This document shows, piece after piece, positions 32,237 through 44,042 of a stretch of 64,000 nt of DNA. Origin of the DNA: Auricularia sp. M13 (Eukaryota > Basidiomycota > Agaricomycetes > Auriculariales > Auriculariaceae); the NCBI GenBank assembly GCA_037042915.1, contig CM073193.1, forward strand, positions 310,001 through 374,000. The letters run 5' to 3'. Under the pieces are notes generated by a model. That model saw nothing but the letters and a program-made list of their open reading frames with translations, ran no database searches and had not been told where the DNA came from. Made by a program: the position numbers and the translations under genes. Positions within the stretch are counted from its first letter, which is position 1. Every line of letters begins with the position of its first letter.

Positions 32237-35200
32237 ATGCGTGTCCTCGCACGCGTGCTGCCGGCCATATTGGCCGTGGGGCACGGTGCGCTCGCCCTAC
32301 ATGCGGAGGACGCTGGCAAGGTCGACTGGCACAAGCAGCAAATCGGCATACCGCTCTCCGGGCCACGTTTTGTGCCAAATTTCCATCGCGTGCCTCCGTA
32401 CAGACACGGCCAGACCTGGAAGAGCGTCGTTCTGACGGCCACTGAGGCCAACATCCTTGCTGGTATAAATCCAGCCGATGGAGCGCTTGGTGAGCAATAT
32501 GCCTCGCTGGATAGTGCTGAAGCTGACGGACTGACAGTATGGCGCAGACAGTTCTTAGCGGGCGATGCGATTGTAAATATGAAAACTAACGACGATGGTA
32601 ATTCCCAACGCGCGCTTTCAACGCATATTTCTAATTGTCATGCAGTCATTGCATTGTACGGACGCGGCGAGCCCAAAGCTGAAGCTGATTTGGACCCTCG
32701 CGGACCCGTCGTTGTGGCCGCATTATCCGGCCCTGGCGGTGCCAACTTGCGCGTCTTCGAGGCTACGAGTGGCCTGTTAACATTCGAAACCCAATTACAC
32801 AAACCACAAGACGCGTTTCTGACCGAACCCGTCACGCTGTCTAATGACATCCAATTCGCGCTTGACTCTGAGTCTCCGGATATCTTCGTCCTTACCAACG
32901 GCCGCTCGGTCACTCGCATCAATGGATTCTCTGGGTTGAAGAAATGGCACTGGGAATCGCAGGACCAGAGGTCAGCATTTTATATGATAATGAGCCGTAC
33001 CACCAGCCGCTGACGCATGGGTCAGTTCGGCTGTCATCTACACCAAGCTTGTGGTCAGCTCGACAGCGGTCTACGCAGTGGGCCTCGTCAAGTCGATCCG
33101 TTCTTACACTCTGCACGTTGTTGCGCTCGACACGCAGACCGGCACCGAATTGGCCAGCGCAGACATACCGTCGGACATTACGGACGCCCAGGACTCGCTA
33201 GTCGCTGTATCCACCAAAACAGTCGAGAATCCATTCATCATCTGGGCGGAAGGCGGCAACGCAGTGTACTTCGAGCTCAACCGCGAGCTGTCCGGAAAGC
33301 CCACGACGGTCGCAGGAGCCAAGTACGACCGCGTGCTCGACGTCAACCTGGAGCTCTCCGGTATCGTAGTCGGCATCCGCCCCGATGGCAGCGCCCAGAT
33401 TATCCGCCTGGACGTGCCGTCGCGCAAGATCGTCCCCGCATGGGAGTTCCCCGTCAGTAAGACAGCGCCGAGCGAATACTCAGAGTCGACGTTCTCGGGC
33501 ACGCTGGACCGCCAGGGCAAGCCGTACGTCGCGCGGACCTTCTGGGCACACCAGCCCGCTGTAGGCGCCACGCACGTCTTGACTGCGCATGGCGACAAGG
33601 ATGGTGGCCAGATTCACGGCACGGGCTTTAAGTTTGACACCATCGCGCACGGCATCATCGTCCGCGGCGCCATAGACGCAGCCAACCCCCAGCCTGGTGT
33701 CGTCGTCTCGCGCACACTGGTCGTCGCCAGCACCGGCTCCCTTCAGCTCTGGCAGCAGGAGAAGATGGTCTGGAACCGCGAAGAAGCGCTGGGAAACCTC
33801 GCCGCTGTCGAGTTCGTCGACCTCCCAGAACGTAAGGTCGTCGTTGCAGGCGCGGCCGCCGGCTCCGAAGGCTTCGTGCCGCGGCTCGTTCGCCACATCG
33901 CCAATCTGCAGAATTTACCCACGTACGCGTTCGAGTGGTCACAGCGTTTCCTTTCGAACTCCTATACCCTCAACGCCGCCAAGCCCGGCGACCTCTGGCG
34001 CGACCCCTTCGGCTTCCGAAAAGTCATCATCGCCGCGTCGCGCTCTGGCAAGGTCTTCGTGCTCGACTCGACCACTGGCGCAGTGATCTGGACGAAGCTG
34101 TTCGGAATGGACGCGCGCGGCGGTACCATCGAGCCCGTCAAGATTTACGTCCTTCGGACGGCGGTGGAGACGAGCGAGCCCGAGGTCGTCATTCTTGCGC
34201 ACCATCACATGCCTGGGGTATGTTTCTCCTCCAAGGGTCGTGCGACTACAATTCTTATTGTGCTCCTAGGAACCTTCGGAAACGGTCGCCTACCACTTCT
34301 ACGCGCTGACGGGCGAACAAGTGTACACCAAGGGCTTCACAGCGCTCTCCGGCGTCCTGCTTTTCAAGACGCCCATGCGAGACGCGTACCTCGTCCAGTC
34401 GAGCCCGCGCCTCATCGTGCTGGTGGACGACACGCTCAAGGCGCACATGTACCCGCTGAACGAGGCCTCGGCGAAGGTCTACAACAAACTTGGCGACGCC
34501 ATCCGCTTCGCCCTCCCGTCCACGTCGCTCGCGTCCAACCACCTCGTCGGATACTCGACGCCGCTCTCGCCGAAGTACCCCTTCCCCGCTTTGGAGCAGT
34601 GGCGCACGGCCTTCCCGGCGGGCGAGGAGATTATCTCCGTCGTGCGCCGCCCGCACGAGCCGTCGGTGTCCATTGGCCGCGTGCTGGCGAACAAGACGAC
34701 GCTTTACAGATACCTCAACCCGAACTTGGTCGCGGTCTTGTCTTCCTCGCGAGCGGGTCTGGATGTCGTACCGGCGTGCGCGGTCAGCGTGGTTGACGGC
34801 GCGAAGGGCACCATAGTTTACCGCGCGGAGCTGCACGCGCGCGGCGTGCCGTGCGATGTCCACGTCGCGTTCGCGCAGAACTGGCTTACGTATCACTATT
34901 ACGACCCGCGCGACGGCGGGCAGGACTCGGTCAAGGGCTTCCGGCTCGTCACTGTTGAACTGTTCGAAGGCTCTGGGCCGGACGACAAGATCTCGAGGCA
35001 AGCTCTTGTCTACTTCCACGACGGACCTGGCAGTGGTTGACGAGACTTATGTAGCTCGGACGCGTCCGCCGAGTCGATCGACCTGACGCGCGTGCACGCC
35101 GTCGAGAATAGCTTCATTGCGCTCGCGGGCGTCGCCGCGATGGCCACGACGACGACGAAGCATGGCATTACGACGCGCAACTTGATTGGTGTGTTTCTTC

Positions 35201-35694
35201 CTTGTTTCTTTGTCGCGTGAGCTGAATGCGAGTGTGCGCAGTGGCGAACTCGAAGAACCAGGTCGTCTCTCTTCCGCGGCGGCTGCTCGACCCGCGGCGG
35301 CACAGAGGCAAGCCATCCGCCGCGGACCAGGAGGAGGGCCTCGTGCCCTACGAGCCCGTCATCCCGGACGACCCGCGGATGGTCATCTCGCACGGCTATC
35401 CGGTGCGTCCTCTTTCGCGCTGCTCTTCCTGATGGGCAACCAATGCTCCTTCAGGTGATGGGCGTGCGCCATATCGTCACCTCGCCCGCACAGCTGGAGA
35501 GCACGAGCCTGGTCCTCGCGTACGGGCTCGACCTCTTCGGCACGCGCGTCACGCCCAGCGGGACGTTTGACCTGCTGAGCGAGAGCTTCAATAAGGTCCA
35601 GCTTGCGTTGACTGTGTGTGGGCTGCTCATCGCCATCATCATCGTGAAACCTATCGCGCGCAACAAGGTCTTGCGGCAAAAGTGGTACGGATAG
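32237..35694 (+). CDS. EMC1: ER membrane protein complex subunit 1 (intact copy B)
   Basis: Large luminal subunit of the EMC insertase, which inserts tail-anchored and multi-pass proteins into the ER membrane. Exons 32237-32597, 32646-32970, 33026-34217, 34270-34997, 35055-35188, 35242-35402 and 35455-35694 join to 1046 residues, the family size. MRVLARVLPAILAVGHGALA is a signal peptide followed by the family motif AGKVDWHKQQIG. The long middle is the beta-propeller region. The C-terminus has VMGVRHIVTSPAQLESTSLV, one membrane helix (LTVCGLLIAIIIV) and the basic ARNKVLRQKWYG end. Intron 34998-35054 starts with GC. Exon 2 carries about 22 extra residues (near YGRGEPKAEADLDPRGPV) not expected in the family. 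Confidence 0.95.
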
Positions 35695-35906
35695 AAGATA
35701 TTCTCTAGAGCGCTGAGAACTACAGTAATTCCATTTCATTCCAAACCCTCTGTGCTCTGCCCCGGGCCGCTCCAGACGCTCGACTTTGGTGGTCGCAGCC
35801 GACGATTTGATGTTTTCCTAACCAACGCTGGAAATGAATATCCGACAGCGGTGGAAGTCAATGAGAGATTTACGATCAGCGCTGTGTGCATGCTTACAGA
35901 GATGTG

Positions 35907-38078
35907 CTACTCAAACAGTTCCCAAATCCGAATAGTCCTGTCGAAAGAGCTGGAGACGATGCTCTTCCCGTCAGGTGAGAAGTTAACTGAGCACACAGGG
36001 CCTGTGTGCCCATCTAACGGGTCGCCTATCGGCGACCAGGTCTCCGTGTCCCATATTCGAATCGTCTCATCCATTGAGCCAGATGCGACATATTTACCAC
36101 ATGGCGAGACGGCGACCGCATAGACCCGATCGAGGTGTCCATGGATGGCGTATACAAGCCGTAAGGTTTGGGCGTTCCAGATGCAGATTGTGCTGTCCCA
36201 GGAGCAAGATACTATGAATTTACCATCGGGGAGATAGCGGGCACATGCCACACCATCAGAGTGCCCTGACAATATTGCAAAGAGTTCACGCGACCGGGAA
36301 CGCCAGATACGAATGGTGTTATCTGTCGATGCAGACACGATTCGGCGGCCATCAGGTGAGAATGCGACGGATTGCACCCAGGATGTGTGCCCTGTGAGCG
36401 GTTCTCCGACTGATTCCCCTGTGGAAGCATTCCATAGGCGAATTGTCGAATCAACGGATCCTGAGACAATCCAAGCTCCATCCGGGGAATAGGCAATGCT
36501 ATTGATAACGTCGGTGTGGCCTTGCATACGGCCAAGAGGATTGCCGGAGAGTGCGTCCCAACGCTGAATTGTGTGGCCTCTGGCATACGAAGCGATCTCG
36601 TTGGCATTGGGACACGCTGCCAGTGCAGCGGCTGGAAGGTAGGGACTGCCATGATCATCGTCGATCATCAGAGATTGACCAGACGTGATGTCCAGTATTT
36701 GAGTCGCATTGATGGAGCATGAGACCACGCGTCCCCCGCAGGGCATATAAACAGCATTTAACGCTGCTCCGCGACAGAGAAGGCAAATTTCTCGCTCTTG
36801 GCTGGATTTCAGCAAGGTAGACATAGCATGCTGCATGACTCTCACTTGGGAGAAGATGAGATGCCTGCATAAAAGTCCCCTGAGATTCCACGCGGGACGT
36901 ACATGCACGGTGGACTTACAGTGAGACGTTGCATGACGACTTGCATACGAGGCCGGTCACTGGGGTTGAACTTCCAGCAACAGCAGCAAATGTCCCACCA
37001 CGCGGTGCTCATAGCAACAAATCCGTTCAACTTGGGCCGTGAAGGAAGTTGGCCTGAGCAGACACGCAACATCAGGGCGAAGCTGTTCAAACCGGGAAAT
37101 GGCGCCTGCCCAGTGACGGCCTGCGGCAGGTCATTACTGGTATCGACGACATAGTAACACTATGCGGGGGACTGACTTCAAGGATGAGCATGCCAAATGC
37201 ATAGACGTCGCTCTCCCGCGATTTTGACGGTACGGGCGCATTTGAGTCGGATACACCGAGGAGAAGCTCTGGAGCTGCGAAAGAAAGCGTGTTCATGGAG
37301 CGAATTGCCGTCATTGTGCGCGTAACGGTCTCCTCCAAGAAGGTGCTGAGACCGAAGTCTGCCAATAGAGCGTCGCCGAAATCTGAGATCAAGACATTTG
37401 ACTATAACAGATTAGAGACGAGTACGACAGCGACGTTTGGGAGCGTACACATTTAAGGTCGCCATGCGCAAGTCCCTCGACGGTATGCAGGTAATCGACT
37501 GCTTCTCCAACTTGCAGAATCTACGCATTGTCAAAGACAGCCTTCAAGTAGCATCTATGGCATACCAGCCTCTCCCTGTTGGCCTCGGGGTTCGTCTTGA
37601 GGTATTCTAGCAGATTGCCGTTCTTCATGAAGAGCGATACTATGGCTTGATGTTGCCCGATGAACGCCGTTCCGAGAAACGCCAGGATTAAAGGATGGCG
37701 CATGGCCACTTTGCGCGCTGCGCGCAGCTCTCGGACGAGCAGCTTATCCGTGCGCGGCTGTCAGTACTCCTCGGCGACTCAGACCACGGAGGCGATGTGC
37801 TCACATGTTCCTGAACTTTGCCTAACATATGACCAAAGACCTTGACTGCCACGACCAGCGGTTCGTCGCCTTGGATCTGTCCCTTGTAGATTTTGGCGGT
37901 AGCGCCATGGTCAACCTCATCCGACGAGGACAGAGCGATGTTGAACGGTATATCTTCGAACGTCGACGCGTGTACTATATCCAATCCGGACCCCAAGTAG
38001 TCTCAAATTTGGATCGAAGAGATGGCTTGAATCATTCCCAGACTCACCATTGCTAGCCGCAGGCATGTGAGAAAACAT
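35907..38078 (-). CDS. Protein kinase-WD40 repeat fusion protein
   Basis: Exons 38048-38078, 37805-37974, 37566-37727, 37449-37520, 37177-37401 and 36920-37120 encode an N-terminal kinase domain, followed by a WD40 region ending at 35907. Kinase landmarks are LVVAVKVFG (ATP Lys), HGDLKCSNVLI (catalytic Asp and Asn, with HGD for HRD), LLADFGLS and FAAPELL, so it is probably active. At least five clear WD40 repeats follow, each ending like [28 protein letters not shown] and RTIRIWE; one or two weaker ones precede them. The joint between the domains (36840-36900) is uncertain; a 48 bp intron with a donor after LLP fits. About 600 residues. Cytosolic signalling protein, partner unknown. Confidence 0.8.
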
Positions 38079-39164
38079 TTGCTGCAGGAAGGGTGCTTTC
38101 GACGAAAAGACAGCGCGGAGACAGAGGGCTTGTGTGGCGTGTAACGCAAGGCGTCGGCAAACAGACTGGCATCGAGGGGTTTCTTCCGAACCATCATGGT
38201 CCGAACGCACACTTGCGAAGAAACATACCAAACCCTCCTCAAGACGCAATAAACTAGTCGAATAGCAACCGATGCAACTGCACGCTGCAAGACAAAATTA
38301 AGAACTGAGCCAGAAACCCCTCAGTCAGCCCGAGCCATCAACGCTATAAATCCCAGGGCCTGGCACTGACGCACTGAATAAAATGACCCCTGATCCACCA
38401 AACTGCTGCCAAATCATGGACTCATGAAATATGGCATGCCTTATCGACGAGGACACCGTAGCACACGACGACGACCGCAATGCCAAACACAGGCAAATCA
38501 ACCACTTCGGTTTTTCGGCCCGTAATAATCACATGTGCCCACAGTTACAAACGTGGATTAATAGTACATTCCGTCGAGCAAGCTCGTCCACGACGAACTG
38601 GGCCAAATATCTTTGACATGGACGCGACCTCGAAGCGAACGCATATGAACATCCGCAACACTTCCGGAACGTTTTTTTTCGGAGTATGAAGACATACAAG
38701 CAAGTATCTCATACACAAGCACTATGACCCGCACACGAAGCGCCCGCAACCCGCAGTGCACCCAAAGGAGACGCCACCACGTCCACGGATAATCCGGGTG
38801 CATAACCTCCCGTGCCTAAGCCCTGATGACTTGCCCAAAGATACGTACCCTGGCACTACATTGAAACAAGCCCACTACCACACAAGCTCGTCTATAACGC
38901 AGTGACTCTGCGGCTCAACGCCATAAAACGACCTGCATAGCAATGGGATAGTCACAATTTAGCGCTCAGGGCCGTCGGCGAACTCCAAGAGTTAGAGTTC
39001 ACAAGGAGCTAATCGAAGGCCGACCCATCCAATTATGATCAGCTTACTGCACCGCCTTAATATGGATGGGCGCTCTTACTCCCCATCTGACACCCTCTAA
39101 ACATCACATACCTCGTGGACAATATATAAAGAAAAAGAGAACACGGGGTGCCCACGCAGCACTA
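38079..39164. other. Region between kinase-WD40 gene and zinc-binding gene
   Basis: No supported gene. It contains aaacagactggcatc at 38159-38173, which recurs right after the LINE poly-A at 49568-49582, and a plus-strand TATAAA at 38345-38350 without an obvious gene behind it. Confidence 0.4.
39125..39130 (+). promoter_or_regulatory. TATA box of the gene at 39165
   Basis: TATAAA within tatataaa, about 35 bp before the ATG at 39165. Confidence 0.5.
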
Positions 39165-40103
39165 ATGTCCGCCCCGCGCGAATCACCGTACGAAAACGAC
39201 CCACTCCTGCTCCTCAAGTTCTTGAAGAGCGAGGACAGACCCAAGCCTGCCATGAGTGCAGCAGAGACTATCAGATTGCTCGTGGAAGACAAAGACTTCA
39301 CGCCCAACGCAGTCTTCAAGTTCCCTATCTCCATCGACTTCTCTCCATGGTACGAGAAGAACGCAGGTACCAATACCCAACCTACATTGCTACTCTGTGC
39401 CTGACATACACAGCCGAGAAGGCAAAGCGCGCTGAAAAGAGGTCCTCAATACCAGTCCATCACGGCGACAACGACATGGCGCAACATACGTCATTCCTGA
39501 GCTCGTCTCAAACGCCCGTGACCTCGCCGCCGCCGATAGAATTCCCTCCGCCGCTATCTCACGCCCTCTCCATGAGCCAGAAGCACGTCAGATCGGATCT
39601 AGTTGCTCCATACAACACTTTCCCCTACGCACACTCGGTACCAGGTCAGTTACAGCAGTACATCACGAATATGACCGTCGAACTCCTCATACTTTATAGA
39701 TACTCATCAGACGGATTGGAGATACGTCCACATCGTCCAGGAGGACGAGATTCCTACTGTCAGCGGTCACGCAAATTACGGGCCAGTCAGACCTCGCGGG
39801 CACCGAGTTATCGAACACACGAGCATCCTCCCACCAGGCACGCGTGAGGCGCCGCCACGTGGCTATAAGTCCGCGCGTGCGAAAGTCAAGAAGTGCCATG
39901 GTGGCTGCGGCCTTACTTTCTCTCGAAATGAGGGCAGAGACAACCACTGGTCCAAGTATCCCATCTGCGAGCATTATCACGAGCTGCTCACCAAGGGTAA
40001 TGCGGACGAAGAGAGCGAACTATCGCTATCCAGGGCTCGCCGCGAGTTCAGCAGGAAGAGAAAGGAGATTGCGGCCCAGAAGCTGACGAGTGACTCACAG
40101 TAG
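39165..40103 (+). CDS. Small basic protein with a Cys/His zinc-binding motif
   Basis: Exons 39165-39366, 39414-39644 and 39700-40103 join to 278 residues. No family recognised. The middle is Ser/Pro-rich with a PPPIEFPPPL stretch. Near the C-terminus KKCHGGCGLTFSRNEGRDNH followed by a further Cys (YPIC) and EHYH could bind one zinc ion. The end is basic and predicted helical (ARREFSRKRKEIAAQKL). Nuclear localisation is plausible but inferred. It lies between the kinase-WD40 gene and the LINE region, and inside the interval bounded by the possible long target duplication. Confidence 0.6.
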
Positions 40104-40813
40104 TCCTTTAGAATTTTCACCGAACTCTACGCCTGTATGCCGCCTGTATGCAGCCCTGGAATCTTTTAGCCCGTGTTTGGATCCTGGAAAGGACGGCCGC
40201 TAGCAGCTCCATTAATCAAGCAAACTTTCCCACGCCCTCCCTCGAGCCACAAGATGATCTCCCTGTTCTCACCTCCTCCACTATACCGCCCAAAATGGGG
40301 AGAATAGCGTCCTGTGAAGCTGTTCCCGTTCGTAACATGAATTAGCCTCCGATCGAGCTCAGCTGGCCGGATCGGCTTTCGGAACGGAAGCTATGCCCCT
40401 TGGCAAGCAACCACCACCATCGCCGGCGCAACGCGCGCATCTACGCCCGACTGCCCGCCGCCGCTCACGCCAATTTACGAGGCGGCCAATCCGATGGGCA
40501 GCTCGAGCTGCTCGTGATGAACATGACGCGGAATTTGGCCATCCGACCCTGCAACTACATCGCCGTAGCCTGTCTTTCCGCAGACTGGATGGCCATGTTA
40601 AGGAGGGGGCATTCAGTCGTTTCTGTAACAATCGCGTAGTAAACCGGTGCGCCACACTTGGATCATTCAAACACGTACTGGGCGCTCAACACGGTATTGC
40701 CAGCCAACCCGCATTTGGAAGACTGGAGCGCATCTGTACGGAGGTGAGCATCACCTTTAAAAAGCCCGGGCTTAACCTGAATCCATCGCCAGCCTCCTTT
40801 TTCCACCCAGCAG
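40104..40813. other. Upstream region of the gag-like ORF1
   Basis: A 148-codon plus-strand frame at 40393-40836 has no recognised domain and is probably not coding. The string cagactgg at 40579-40586 repeats the first eight bases after the LINE poly-A, so the LINE could begin at 40587. Confidence 0.4.
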
Positions 40814-43238
40814 ATGTCGCAAAATCTCCACAATAATCCGTTTGCACCTATTGATCCTGACCGAGACGTAAGCAACGACCAGACAGCAGCGTCCGTACGC
40901 TGACAGCTATGTCAGGAGCAGATGGCGGCAGAACCCCAAGGCGACGAGCAGCGCGTCGAGAACATAGACGCCGCCGACGCCGAGGACCCATCCGTGGCTG
41001 CCGATCCCGCGCTCGAACCCGTCACACGCCAATCCCTACACTTCAGCTCCCCTACCGCCTCCGAGCTGGAAGAGGTCGCCTTCGTCCCCGTTCACTACGC
41101 GGACGCAACGCCAGTCGACGCCCGTGGCACCGTCCGCAAGTTTCCAGGGACGCCGTCCGACAAGAAGATTCACCAAGATCGCCGCGACAAGATCGCGGCG
41201 GAGCGTCTCGAGAATATGCAGGACGATACGGTGAGCAGTCAAACGCTCAGTGAATGCATAAAGCAATGCTGATACGCTGTAGCCCAAAGTCCTGGCGCCT
41301 GTGCTGACCGCGCAGCGCGCTGCTGCGGAGGACGCTGCCCGCAACGCACCCGAGTCATCCCCGAGCGCGCGCCACTTCGGGACCTTCACCACCGCCCGCA
41401 ACGCTCTCGCGTACTCGCGCGCAGTAGCGGGCTCGCTCAGGTCCAGGGCATCATCCACTACTTCCACCATTCGCGGTGTGAACATCGTGCCACGCGTCCC
41501 CACCCCTCCCCCGGTGATGCCAGAGGCGCCCTTCCCACGCTTCTCCCTCCCGAGCTATGCACACGAGGAGCCTGGCGCACGCCCGGCCTGGCCGAGCCTG
41601 GCGAACGCAGCGCAGCTCCAAGGCGCACAGCGCAACCTCCAGCCGTATGCGGAATCGGACGACGGAGAAGTGTCGCCGACCGAGCACCTCGGCCATCCGC
41701 CTCGCGGGCGAACGATGCTACGCATGCCTTTCAGTACCCGCCGCCGTGACCATGCCCCAGTCGCGTCTGGAAGCCGTCCGCGCGGCACGTACGACCAGAG
41801 CGACTCCCGGACGCCGCCCAGGACGTTCCCCGCGGGCGCAGACATCATCGCGCCGCCTGGCATGCGTGCCCAGCCGTCCGCCCCATCGCCCTCTGAGCCG
41901 CGCGGCGCCCCGGTGCCTGGAAACCGCCCCCGATGGCGGTACTGCCACGATGAGCAGAACCTCGACGATTTCGAACGCCACGGCGTCGCCGAGGTCCCGC
42001 CACCGATAAAGGCGGAGCAGCGCGATGCGGAAGCGATGTCCATCTCGGACCATGACGTCGCCGACGATGGCGAGGACGTCGGCCCAGCGGGCTTCGACGT
42101 GGACGAGTATGACTTCCACGATCTGCCCGAGCTGACCGACCGTTACGGCCGCGTCAACCTCGACAGTACGCCAGCGTCCGCCGCCGATCGCAAGACAGCG
42201 AGCAGCTTTGCGAAGGTGTTCAGGGGCACGACCGTCAAGATGTCTCGCGCCGGAGACATTAACACCCCCATCGCCGGCAAACCGGCCAACTTCATCTGGG
42301 ACCGCGTCAACCCCGCGCAGAAGGACGCCCTCGACAAGATCCCGGGCCCGAAACTCCTTGCCAGGATCGTCGGCATCATCGGCCAGCCGCCCTTACGCGA
42401 GGAAGACGCGAAAACGGCAATTGCTCTCCTCAAGCAGAACCTGTACCGGGTACTGAGCAAGGAGCTGCCCGACCTCGACATGCTCTTCACACGCCTCCAA
42501 GCTGCTCTCGACGCTGGGAACTACGAGCAGGTCAACGACATCCTCGTCGCCATTTCCAACATCCCGCAAGAGGCCGCAGACGGTTTCGAAACCGGCCGCT
42601 GGTGGACCGTAGGCAGCCTGCGCCTGGAACTCCACAAGTACCAGCAGCACGATGGCTCAGACTTCGTCTACACCATGGGCGGCCTCGACCTCGCTATCGC
42701 CGATCAGCTACGCCGCGTTCAAGCCTACTGGCGCAGACGCGCCGACATCCGCGAACTCGCTGCTACCCATGCAGCGAGCAAGAATATCTCGATCGAGGAG
42801 GCGGTCGAGATGCTCATCGCGTCGATCCGCATCGAGCCCTTGGACGTCATCCTCCCGAAGACGCCAGGCGTTGCAGAACAACAGGTCAACATTTACGCCG
42901 GCCACTTCTTCACGCCGACCCTCCATCGCCGCCTCCGTGACACAGCCGCCTCCATCGTCATTGACGATCTCATCCATGGTCGCGGCGTCGCCTGGGATGG
43001 CTGGAACTGCTCCGTCTGCAGAGGAGAGAACCACCCGGGCGGCAAGTGCGAGGCATGCCAGCTCGAAGGCTGGGACCCAAGGGACGACAAAGTCAAGCGA
43101 GGCCGCCGCAAGGACGACGACGAAGACGACAGCACCAACGGACCGCGCGGCGGACGCGGGCGCCGCGGCGGCAGAGGCGGACGTCGCGGCGGCCGCGGCG
43201 GTCGCGGAGGACGCGGTGGACCGAGCAACCGCAAGTGA
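40814..43238 (+). CDS. Gag-like ORF1 with zinc knuckle and RGG tail, apparently spliced
   Basis: Exons 40814-40867, 40916-41230 and 41283-43238 are all phase 0 and give 774 residues. Both introns (48 and 52 bp) have GT-AG ends and a gctgac/gctgat branch site. The first half is Pro/Arg-rich and probably disordered. The second half holds a helical region (from about residue 430) and CSVCRGENHPGGKCEAC, a knuckle-like motif. It ends in repeated RGGRGGRR, typical of RNA-binding nucleocapsid proteins. Position and composition fit LINE ORF1. Introns are unexpected in an element copied from mRNA, so this may instead be a host gene of gag origin, or a LINE ORF1 whose introns survive copying. Starting only in exon 3 would lose the first fifth. 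Confidence 0.65.
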
Positions 43239-44042
43239 GTTTCTTGACTACTCTCGCAGTCTCCTCGCGCTCTGCACCTGCTCGCACACGCTCGCGGTCA
43301 TGCGCATCAACCCGTATCATATCTTGGAACGCATACACGCCCCTTTAGTTTCTCGCTCCTCACTACTCCCTCATCTAATCCCTATCACTCGTCGCCTGAA
43401 ACGATACATTCATTTACCCACCTTCCTCTGCCCGATCCCGTGCCGCCTTTTCCGCGCGTCCAGAAGCTCTACACTTACCTACGCTCTAATGCAAGCCCGC
43501 ACTACTCCTCCCATCACTCTCGCTCGCATCATACCGTATAGAACTACGACTCGATTGTCTCGACCATCCATACCAAAATAAAATGGTCGATTACCGCTCG
43601 AAGTCATCCTGCTGCACTCTGTGAACTCAACCGGAGGTGGACACCGAGTGATCTGCAAGAGCTAAGCACAATCTCTTCCAAAGCTAGTGCCGTAGTGGGC
43701 CCAAATATACTGCTCGTTCAGGAAAGCTCGCTGCGAAATTCCTTTCAAACGGCGGCCTATTCAGGCCACGAACGTGCCGTGCGGAGACGCTTAAGTCCCA
43801 GATGCGGAAGCATGAACCGGATATCATTCTTCTATTATCGACGGACATAGTTCACCGGGTTAGTCGGGATATACTAACTGGGCGGGCGAGGTGCACTGGC
43901 CTCGTCCGCAAGACTCTCAGTGCAACCATACTCTCCTCAAATTAGATACAATCTCAGGTCATCTCACAACTGGTCAGGCTCATTAACCTCTGATGCCAGA
44001 GCAGCGGCCGATCCTATCGCCGCGGCCGCCGTCGAGGAAGGC
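43239..44042. other. Spacer between LINE ORF1 and ORF2
   Basis: About 800 bp with no supported gene. The ORF2 frame opens after a stop at 43875-43877 and its first ATG is at 44043, so downstream initiation would need reinitiation or a separate transcript. Confidence 0.5.

Larger units (their letters stand above)
29505..34973 (+). repeat. Segmental duplication, copy B
   Basis: Partner of 20235-23868. It has the same upstream region, a broken repeat-protein gene (29882-30402) and an intact EMC1. About 1.6 kb between 30455 and 32065, absent from copy A, holds a solo LTR and two TIR elements. Its left edge abuts the gypsy fragment. Confidence 0.93.
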
